Part shown: in pieces, positions 1 through 7,600 of the stretch
How the letters are laid out: every line of letters begins with the position of its first letter
Numbering within the stretch: position 1 is the first letter of the stretch
Assembly (NCBI GenBank): GCA_902651635.1
Contig: CACRSC010000093.1
Span: forward strand, 1 to 20,177
Length of the DNA stretch: 20,177 bases
Source of the DNA: Mastigamoeba balamuthi
Lineage: Eukaryota; Evosea; Mastigamoebida; Mastigamoebidae
Direction of reading: 5' to 3'
The notes under the pieces: model-generated
The model's input: the letters and a program-made list of their open reading frames with translations, nothing else
Told to the model about the DNA's origin: nothing
The model's database searches: none
Position numbers and translations under genes: made by a program

Positions 1-483
1 CGGCACAGAACAGTTCCACAGGCAAAGCAAGTCCACGGCCTGCTTGGAATATGAATCAATTCCACAACAAAGAGTGATCTTACCTGGTGGCATCTCTGGT
101 CAAGCAAGGGCCCCCCATTTGATTCGTTGGGCAGCTGCTGTTTCCGCACACCAGAGAGAATGCAGCCAGCTTCCTCTCATCAGGCCTATTAGTCCACAGT
201 GTAAATCCACAAGCCCAAGAAATAAACAACTCACTGGGACATTGCAGTTTCTATCAGCTTGTCCTCCTGCTCTGTTCCCAGTGCACAAAGAGCAGCTATC
301 TCTGATTCGTACGACGTGCTGATGCTGGACTTCAGCAGCTCCTCATCTTCCTTGGTCAGGAGATCCACCCTGAAAAATGTGAGTTACCTCTTTGCACTGA
401 CACTCAAACAGTGGTGTACAGTGGGCCTGCCCAATGCAAGTGGTGTTCCGAGTGGCCAGCTGGTCGCTGCAAATGTTGCACAT
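1..483 (-). CDS. Partial cysteine-rich, probably zinc-binding protein (3' end off the window)
   Basis: I do not recognise the family. Read leftwards, splicing joins four segments in one frame: 483-404 (MCNICSDQLATRNTTC and on to HCTPLFE), 369-235 (VDLLTKEDEELLKSS... to ETAMS), 185-84 (QPDERKLAAF, then GNSSCPTNQMGGPC) and 39-1 (PWTCFACGTVLC, running off the edge). Introns are 370-403 (34 nt; a 28-nt alternative also keeps frame), 186-234 (49 nt, donor GTGAGT) and 40-83 (44 nt, donor GTAAG). Phases agree at every junction, which is the main support. The CxxC and HC pairs at the front and CFACGTVLC at the end suggest zinc co-ordination; the middle is acidic and probably helical. The start is uncertain: the Met at 483 is the first that fits, and another exon may lie upstream. 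The repeat array of element A begins less than 100 bp from its 5' side. Confidence 0.6.
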
Positions 484-547
484 GTGCGCAGGTATGCGCA
501 ACGCCGCTCATCTTGCTCAACCAGCAGGAAGAAGTGCAATGTGAAGA

Positions 548-883
548 AAATGACATCAATTTTTGATATTGCAAATATCTGTGTAGCAGCACGTAGCGGA
601 CCATCTGCTACACAGATACCCTCTGCTACGTGGTGTAGCAGAAGGCGCTCGAGCGTGTTTCGCTACGTGGCATAGCAGAGGGTATCTGCGTAGTGGTGCG
701 TAGTGGAGGGTCCGCTACGTGCCGCCATGTAGCACCCTCCGCTACGCCGCATAGCAGAAGGCGCTCGAGTGTGTTTCGCTACGCAGTGTAGTGGAGGGTA
801 TCTGCATAGTGGTGCATAGCAGATGGTCCGCTACGTGGCATAGCAGAGTGTATCTGCATCTCACCCAACTATTGATGTCATTT
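548..883 (+). repeat. 5' CGTAGC repeat array of element A (116-bp period) bounded by 13-bp inverted repeats
   Basis: Between about 583 and 862 the DNA is built from short variants of CGTAGCGG and its complement. A larger unit recurs with a 116-bp period: the segment GAAGGCGCTCGAG occurs at 641 and again at 757. Each unit holds several short dyads, so single strands could fold into hairpins. The array is bracketed by AAATGACATCAAT at 548-560 and its exact inverse at 871-883. The right arm lies just before the ATG at 907, so the array would sit in the promoter or 5' UTR of the gene. Element B carries the same array in the same place relative to its gene. Confidence 0.85.
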
Positions 884-906
884 AACAGCATTTTCGAAGT
901 TTTAAA

Positions 907-2277
907 ATGGTGCACATCAAGGACACGCTGCGCAAAACACCCACCAAGAAGCACAGGGACAAGCCCAAGGACAAGAACAAGGGCTGCACTGGGCCAATAA
1001 TCACTGTGATACCTCCCCCACCCCAGCTGGACGAAGACCTAGACATCATGCCTCTCAGGAAAGCAGGTATGTAGCATTCTCCCCTCCCTTCTTTATTTCC
1101 ACACCACACACCCTTCTTCCTTAATATTTCGTTAGGCGCAGCTGCTGCTGCTGCTGCTGCACCACGTGTCAGCGGCGGTGAACAATCTGAGGAGGAGGAG
1201 GTGGTGGTGGAGAGGAAGGGGGAGGAGGAGGAGGACAACGAGGACGAGGACGAGGATGAGGAGGTCTCGGCGGACGACTACAAGGGCACCTCACACGCAT
1301 CACAGTCCGACAAGGATCAGAGGAGGGCGCTGCAGGAGAAGCAGCAGATCTCGGCCCTCATGAAGAAGTCATGCGACCTCCTCGCCATTTTCACTGCCAA
1401 GCCCAGCGAGGAGCGCGCCCATCAGCCCTGCACCTTTGGAGAGGTCAGGGCTGGGTTTAAGGCCATGCAGATGCTGCTTGCCAGTACTCTGAGCGACCTC
1501 ATCATGAGGTACGAAACCCCTTCCCCCATTCTTCCTTGTTTTTTGGCTCTAATTCAAACTATTTTTGCAGGATGAATGCCCTCACGCATACTATTGAGGC
1601 AGGCACACAGTCCAGGGAGCTGACGCTCAGAAAGAAGCTGATGCTCAGCATTCCTGGTACGTTTCCTTCCCTACCCTTTGTTTTTAAAATTTTTAAAATT
1701 TCTAACAATGTGTGTATAATACTAACTCGAAAAGTCCCGAAGCTGGAGAACCTCCCACCAGACAGGAGGCCCTACACTGCTGCTCTGTCTGCGATAATGG
1801 CAAGGCTCATTACCTCGCAGATAGAGCAGTGGACCAAGGTCAACTACCACCCCCTGTTCATGGAGCACCCCGAGTGGAGGTACGAACTCTTTCCTCCTCT
1901 CTTGTTCTCTCTTACTACATTTCATCTGACTTTTCCTACAGGTCAGACGTAAGAGAGCACTGCGATGACATCATCCAGGCTGTCTGGCCACCGGAGTTCC
2001 AGACTCTGTTTGCTGCATACCCCCTGGTGAGGAAGGGGGTGTGTGAGCACATCCAGAGTGTCTGGCGAAACTACCGCAGCAATGAGAAGTGCGTTTCCTT
2101 TTATTTCATCATTTACTAATGCATAAGCTCAATAGGCATGGAAGGACCAGCTTCAAGAACACAAAGTCTGGAGCGCCAAAGGCCAAGAGGCCCAGGAGGA
2201 CACAGCGCCCTGACCCTGTACTTGACGCTCTCAACGACATGCTTGGGAGCACAGGTGCCTCCCAGGCCTGGTCCTGA
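907..2277 (+). CDS. Element A gene: 350-aa acidic/basic protein, six exons, family not recognised
   Basis: Exons 907-1066, 1136-1508, 1571-1656, 1735-1879, 1942-2088 and 2136-2277 join in frame to 350 residues ending QAWS and TGA. Every intron is GT-AG, 47 to 78 nt. Order of features: a lysine-rich N-terminus (KKHRDKPKDKNKG), the conserved segment GCTGPIITVIP, a poly-alanine run from GCT repeats, a long Glu/Asp tract (about residues 70-100), a helical middle (CTFGEVRAGFKAMQMLL), a tryptophan-bearing C-terminal part (SVWRNYRSNEK) and a basic, NLS-like tail (PKAKRPRR). I see no DDE/D transposase, tyrosine recombinase or helicase motif. The protein is probably nuclear (inferred from the basic tail). 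It lies between two repeat blocks, and a decayed paralogue at 17925-18782 has the same surroundings. It may be an element-encoded DNA-binding or accessory protein, or a host gene captured by repeats. Confidence 0.8.
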
Positions 2278-2475
2278 GTCGCCCTCTTCCCAGGCACCTG
2301 CTGGTCCTCAGTGATCCCTCTCTCTACTCCCTCACTTGAACGTTTTGTGCTGCCCTGGCTGGGCTTCTCTCCCCCAAAAGCGAAAACATGACCTGCCTGC
2401 CCTTTTGATGGCAGTTATCAATTGATTTCAGTGTAGGTTTCTGTGGGTAGGTGAGGGCTGCCCAATATTATGTAG
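2278..2475 (+). other. 3' flank of the element A gene, conserved in element B
   Basis: This non-coding stretch runs from the stop codon to the palindromic repeat. It includes CCAGGCACCTGCTGGTCC, a pyrimidine-rich CCCTCTCTCTACTCCC and TTATCAATTGATTTCAGTG. Nearly the same sequence, reverse-complemented, follows the paralogous gene at about 17706-17880, so it belongs to the mobile or duplicated unit. No canonical AATAAA is evident. Confidence 0.7.
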
Positions 2476-2873
2476 TGGTGCGTAGCATATTTCTGCGTAG
2501 TGGCACGTAGCGCCTTCATACATAGCGGCGCATAGTGGACCCTGTCGCAGCGGTGCATAGCGCAATGAATGAACTATGTGGCGTAGCAGAGGGTCCGCTA
2601 CGCAGTGTAGCGGAGAGTCTGCTACATGGCGTAGCAGAGGGTCCACCGCATGCCGCTACGCATTGTTCCGCTACGCACCGCTACGCATTGTTCCGCTATG
2701 TGCCGCTACGCAGTGCTACTGTAGCGGCACATAGCGGCATCATGTGTAGCGACATGTAGCGGAACCCTGCATAGCGGCATGTGGCAGACCCTTCGCTACG
2801 CCGCGTAGTTCATTCATTGTGCTACGCACCACTGTGGCAAGGTCCGCTACGCGCCGCTACGTTGCTTGACGTG
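2476..2873 (+). repeat. 3' giant palindrome of element A, ending in TTGCTTGACGTG
   Basis: The block is made of CGTAGCGG-type words folded into one large imperfect inverted repeat. AATGAATGAACTA near 2564 pairs with TAGTTCATTCATT near 2807-2818, which puts the centre near 2691 and gives arms of about 165 bp (roughly 2526-2856). Outside the palindrome the element ends with GCCGCTACGTTGCTTGACGTG. Element B has the same palindrome and the same terminal CTTGACGTG at 17319-17340. Similarity to the KPTS gene family starts at the very next base (2874), so 2873/2874 is a good candidate for an element boundary. Confidence 0.85.
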
Positions 2874-3031
2874 AAACCGACTTCTCACAAGTCACTAATC
2901 ACGAGAAGAGATATGTTACAGCAGTGGGTGATAGCGAAAGGTGAGTATGTATACTAACATCCACAGACACTGAGTTCATTCAGCCAGATCAATTTGAGAC
3001 CTGGCTCACTTCCCACACTGATTCTTACTAA
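2871..3031 (+). pseudogene. 5'-truncated member of a dispersed family with the KPTSxKSLITRR motif
   Basis: Exon 2871-2940 encodes KPTSHKSLITRR, then LQQWVIAK. A 26-nt intron (2941-2966, GTGAGT...CTAACATCCACAG) is followed by TEFIQPDQFETWLTSH and a TAA at 3029-3031. A paralogue at the right edge of the window (19977-20177, minus strand) shares this protein sequence, the intron position and phase, and a stop a few codons after TSH. Similarity here begins exactly where element A ends, so the 5' part is missing. I do not recognise the family; the basic RR segment followed by LQQW could be a helix-turn-helix, which is speculation. Confidence 0.6.
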
Positions 3032-3300
3032 ATTCCGTTTTTTCCCGCAACTCTGCTTTCTTTTTTTGGTTTTTCTGCTTCTCAGATCATCCAATTACGG
3101 TGTTCTTTTTCTGTCTCGTTTTTTTCATTGTTTCCTCTTTTTGTTTTACTTTTCTTTTTTCCGTTTCCTTCATTTTCATAATTCTGACAATTTTTCAAAT
3201 TCGTTTTATCATCTCTGTTTATAGAAACGTTGATCTGGCCTGGCCCATTGTGATGATACAACAGTGCAAGGACAACGAAGGCACAACAATCTCCACATAA
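3032..3300 (+). repeat. T-rich segment shared with 16151-16330 and 19657-19960, plus a short open exon
   Basis: About 195 bp of T-rich sequence ends in TTCGTTTTATCATCTCTGTTTATAG at 3202-3226, which looks like a polypyrimidine tract and acceptor. Two minus-strand segments end in close relatives of that sequence. The following 3227-3300 stays open (NVDLAWPIVMIQQCKDNEG) to a TAA at 3298-3300. The downstream sequences differ among the three copies. It is either a retained intron of a shuffled gene or the 3' flank of the KPTS family; no conserved donor is visible at its left end. Confidence 0.5.
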
Positions 3301-3308
3301 TGTAGCAA

Positions 3309-4450
3309 TTATCTCCTGGTGTTGATCTTGATGGTATCTGGGTACTCGTTGTTCTTGAACTAAATCAGATTAGGCTCACCGGGAATGAAAGCAGGATGAG
3401 CAGTGGTCATTGAGAGCTTCAGAACAACATTGTCGAAGAACACGTTGTTCCTGTTACCGTGGATCTCAGAGCACTGGTCCATGTCATAGAAGTTTTATAC
3501 CTCGGAGAACACACGTGCCCAGAATACAGGTGCTCTGTCGGGAGGCTTCTCGTTTTTGGTCGTCTTCTTGCTGTCTGGCAGCACCACTTTACAGTAGCTC
3601 ACTGCAATAGAATATTGGGTACAACGACAGAAAGCAGGAAGGGAAACGAACCGCCTCACCGAGGCGTCTTGGCAACAGTGATAGCTCCACGTCCCCTTCT
3701 GCAGCCACAACCATGGCCATGACTGCCTCAGCGACTGCACTTCCTTGGTATTGATGCAGCTTCTTCTTCCTCCTCTTGGGCCGGGTCTGAGTTTGGTCCA
3801 CCTCTGCAGCTGCGACTGCAACTCACTCTTCAGGTGTTACAGCATCTGCAATGGCAGGCTCTGCAGGGGGCTTGTCTGCTGATCTGCAGGGAAATCAAAA
3901 TTCCTAATGACGGGAGTGACGAATTGGTCAGATACTGCAAAACTGAGAAATGCAGAGGTGTGCAATAGCCCGCCATTGCCCCCCGTTAACCCATGCCCCA
4001 GACGAAAGAGTTAATTGCTGTTCCCGTGCACGACTTGAAGAAGTGGATGTAGTACACGTACGAGGATGCGGTATCTCTGAAGGGCAGGTTGCCAGAAGAT
4101 GGCGATGACTAGAGGAACACGTATCACTGGGCCAAGGCAATTGTGGAAGCCCTTGATGCCCTGCAGTGGTTTTGGGAGTTAACTCCCTAAAACCCAGCAG
4201 CACGGATTGCAGAGAGAGTACCATCTAGTGTGCACAAGGCTCCCGTGTATGTCGTATTCAGGTTCAACATGATCCCCTTGATCATCACGTTGTGCAGAGA
4301 ACATGGCATAACATTCGTTGCAACGATGTTTGATCCATCTAAACAGAGATGTGATGCAAAAATCGTGCCTGCGCCCAGAGGGTTCGTGCCCATGTGGAAG
4401 CAGCTGCAGCCGCGTCTTACATAGAGCAACATCGAGCACACGAGTGCGAC
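3309..4450 (-). pseudogene. Degenerate multi-exon gene of a dispersed family (CLDG / FSE..QC.xIH family)
   Basis: I do not recognise this family. Reading leftwards: a stretch near 4440-4190 contains FASHLCLDGSNIVATNV and HNVMIKGIMLNLN; around 4130-3990 GNLPFRDTASSYVYYIHFF is broken by stops; near 3880-3660 comes an Ala/Glu-rich part with an NLS-like PKRRKKKL; a 58-nt GT-AG intron (3602-3659) follows; then 3601-3309 encodes KVVLPDSKK, VFSEV, stop, NFYDMDQCSEIHGN and a C-terminus ending in TAA at 3309-3311. TAA at 3495-3497 and TAG at 3360-3362 interrupt the last exon. The TGA at 3823-3825 may instead lie in a small intron starting GTGAGT. Related pieces occur at 15354-15577 (plus) and 16515-17290 (minus). 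Decayed mobile-element gene is my reading; a rapidly evolving host family is possible. Confidence 0.5.
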
Positions 4451-4620
4451 AATAAGCGGTGATCTCTGCTCGCCAGCTCGAAGGACTTGTGAAGTACGGA
4501 AGGACCTGGTCTGGTTTTTGTTTTGTGAATGGCACACTCCTTTTTCACACATCTTTTTTGTCACCCTGGCATGCTGGGTCCTTGGGTTGTCTTTGGGGCT
4601 GCCTGGCTGCTGCCAGGGCA
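4451..4620. other. Region beyond the metacaspase stop codon; no feature seen
   Basis: This is the 3' side of the minus-strand metacaspase gene. It is less GC-rich than the gene. No AATAAA-like signal or coding exon could be supported here. Composition changes sharply at about 4620. Confidence 0.4.
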
Positions 4621-7600
4621 CTAGTAGAGTGTCTGGGCGGGGTAGCGGATCGACGAGCGCAGGTGTCTCCACAGGTGGATCGCCGGGCTCCTTCCGCGCG
4701 CGACAATGGCAGCCACCGAGCCCGCGAACGCATTGAAGCTCTGGGCGGCGTACGTGTTCCAAGGCCCAAGGACGCTGACATGTCTCCACGCCCCGCTGTC
4801 CTCGAACCACCTGCTGGAATTGCCGTCTTCGATGTAGAGTTTGATCATATCAATGGTATTACTCATGAACGTAGTCCACGTCGTCTCGCATCTGTTCTTC
4901 TGCCTGACAATCGACTGCAACTGCTGCGGCGGCTGCCTCAGCTCCACGATAGTGGCGCCGGCTATCTTGCTCCAAGCGAGCCAGATCTCGTAGCTTATGG
5001 GGCACTTGAGGCCGGGCAGCCCCGTGTGGACCATGTCCGCCACGCACCTGTAGACTGCGCTGGGGTCGAACACCCATGGCAGCTGGCTGAAGACGCCGTA
5101 CGCGATCTTGGGAGGCACCCAATCCCTGTTGGGGGTCACCACCAGTACGGCGCGTTTACACTGGATCTGGGTCTGCATCGGGTGATCGGAGGCGTAGAAT
5201 TTGATGATCGTCGGGCTCGTGTGCTTCAGCAGCTCGGGTGTCAGCGACGTGTTGTACCGCGCTATGCAGTCCGCGATGTCTCCGCACTGCTCACCGAAAT
5301 TCTTCCCGAGAGAGGCTCCTCTGCTCGGCAACGGTTCGCAACAGCAGCTGCTCTCGTGCTCCTGGCCCTCCCCCGGCTGCTGTCTCGGATGCTCGCACAC
5401 CAGCGGGGGAAGGAGCTCCTTGAGGCGCATGAGGGACACAAGGGCCTCGTAGAAGTGCTGGCGCAGACCGTTAATGAACCAGTCCCGCTTCTGATGCTGC
5501 TGCTGCTTCTGCTCCTTCTCTTGCTGCTGCTGCTTCGGCTTCCTAAGGGGGTAGGGGTTGGCCTCGTTGACCAGCCTCGCCGCCAGGTCCCTGAGGGAGT
5601 CGCAGGGCCTGCTCTGCACGACGGCGCCGAGGAGCACAGTGGTCGCGTGCTTGGCGACGACGTGCAGCGTCTCGCCGAGGTCCATCGCCCGCGTCGTGTG
5701 CAGGTCGTTGAACGTGCTCGCCAGCGCCCCGTAGTACGCGCTCGTCAGCACAGACGACACCGTCCTGCTGTCCTGCCGGCCCGCGCTGAACGCCTTGGAC
5801 AGCGTCAGCGTGCTCCCCGCGCTCCGCAGCGCCGACATCCCCAGCGTCTCGGCCAGCGTCAGGTTCGACAGCCCCAGCAGGTTCCCCGCCGACACGTCGC
5901 CCCGCGACTGCACGACGACGGCGGCGCACACACAGGGGTGGGCCAGCGGCGCCAGCAGCGCCGTCAGGTCCGCAAAGGCCTCGTGGACCACCGCCGCCCA
6001 GGGGTGCATGGCCACCAGCCGCCACTCGGGCTGCAGCGCGTCCAGCATCGCGTAGCCCGCCGTGTGCGCCACGGTCTCCACGGACCTGCACGTCGACACC
6101 CTCGTCTTGCGGTTGCTGCCGTCGCCCGCCGCCATGTCGAAGACGGGGAAGCACAGTGCTGGTGCGCCCCGCTTGGGTGTGCTGTAGTAGGGCTGCCCAA
6201 AGTCCGCCGTCCGCGTGCTGATCTGCAGCTTCTCTGGCTGTGTGATCATGCTCTTCTCGTCGGTCGGACCGTCCTTTGTCGGTATCCACTTGAAGGGCAC
6301 CAAGTTCTTTAGCCTCTGGACCTTGTTGTAGGGACAAGTCTGCTTCTCCGAGCAGCCACAGCATTTGAACTCGCACTTGCCCGCAGAGGGGCACATCCTG
6401 ATGCTCTTGACGGCCTCGCTCTCCAGCCTGGAGAGCACCGGCAGCAGGCAGCGCTCGTAGGCGTCGATGACGTTGCGAACAGTGGTGTACGTGTGCATGG
6501 CGTCGATGTCTTCGAGGTCCGTGTCGCGCAGCAGGTCCTCGAGGTCCCCCGTGCACTTGAGCTTCTCCACCACCGCGATCTGGCTGTCCTCTAGACGCCC
6601 ACATCCCACTCTCCTGCTGATCGGCACTGTGCGGATCGACACGGCCGAGTCCCACTGCAGAAGCACCGAGGGCCCCTTTTCTGGCTCCTCCGCTCTTGCG
6701 GGGGTTGTCTCTGCGGGCATCCCGCGGCTGCCGGTTGGCTGCCACACCCCCATGTACTCCTCGCGTTGCCCATTCCGACGGGCCAGCGGCTCTTCGACCG
6801 ACCTCTTGGCGCTCTTGATGCCCATGCTTACCGAGCGAGAAGCGGTGGTGGTGGTGATCTCGATTGGCCGGAAAAACCTGTTTTCCAGGAGCCTTATGGG
6901 AACGAAGTTGGGGTCCTGCTCGTAGCTATTGCTCTTCAGGCTCTTGGAGACGGCACTCAGGATGTTGCTGTACGTCAGCTCCTTGCTCTGGGTGAACCCG
7001 TTCTCCGTCAGCGCCTTGTTGACAAAGCACGTGAACGCCCCCTGGTGCTGGCCATCGATGAGAGCGTCCGACGCGGTCTGCTGGATCTGGCACGCGGCCA
7101 TGAGCACGAGGCCCCCGCCCTTGGCACCGGTCTTCTCCGCATCCCGGGACACGACCTCGATGCCCCGCGACTTCTTCTCCGAGAAGACCTTGACGGCTGC
7201 AGAGTTGAGTGCCGTCTTGCAGGCCTCGCTGATGAAGGGCACGATGCTGGCAGAGGACACCCTGAGCGCCCTTGTCGCGATGGCCATCACCTCCTTCTCC
7301 GTCGCCCTCCTGACGGCGTCGATCGCCTCGTCGGTCACGACGTCCGTGCCGCGCCCGCGAGCCTTGGTGAGGATGGGGAGCACCGTCGTGGGGTACTGCT
7401 TCTCCACCGCCGTGATGAAGTCGCGGTAGGGGCAGATGGCCATCTCCCGGGTGATCGCGTCGAGAATCTCGCTAGACACCGTGCCGTCGATGTCGCGCAT
7501 CAGCATCTTGGCAATCAGCGGTGTCAGGGCCACACCGACATCAGTCACCTTCTTCAGAAGGCTGTTCAGGCAGTCCTTCCACCCGCGTTCTGCGGTCGGC

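Noticed and set aside
583-862. CRISPR array
   Set aside because: There are no unique spacers of even length; the repeats are nested dyads with a 116-bp period in a eukaryotic setting.
548-883. The 13-bp inverted repeats as terminal repeats of the whole element A
   Set aside because: Both arms flank only the 5' array, and the outer arm is absent from element B, so they cannot be the element ends.
3309-3601. Stop-codon reassignment (TAA/TAG read as Gln) suggested by the aligned FSE..QC exon
   Set aside because: Intact genes in the window end at TGA (2277, 15577), TAG (4621) and TAA (15962), so pseudogene decay explains the internal stops better.
4230-4424. Plus-strand 64-codon frame (APVYVVFRFNM...)
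   Set aside because: Opposite to the CLDG-family fragment, which has a paralogue; no splice or homology support for the plus strand.
4187-4810. 207-codon minus-strand frame overlapping the metacaspase 3' end
   Set aside because: The part beyond 4621 is a shadow of the metacaspase; only the piece below about 4450 shows similarity to another locus and is kept in the pseudogene entry.
5485-5540. Expanded CAG microsatellite as an independent feature
   Set aside because: It is an interrupted Gln/Lys/Glu coding tract inside the metacaspase C-terminus, not a pure repeat.
4459-6312. 617-codon open frame on the plus strand, and a 481-codon one at 6766-8211
   Set aside because: Antisense shadows of the metacaspase exon. 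Their composition (runs of Arg, Leu, His, Gln) is what G/C-ended codons give in reverse, and they contain no motif.
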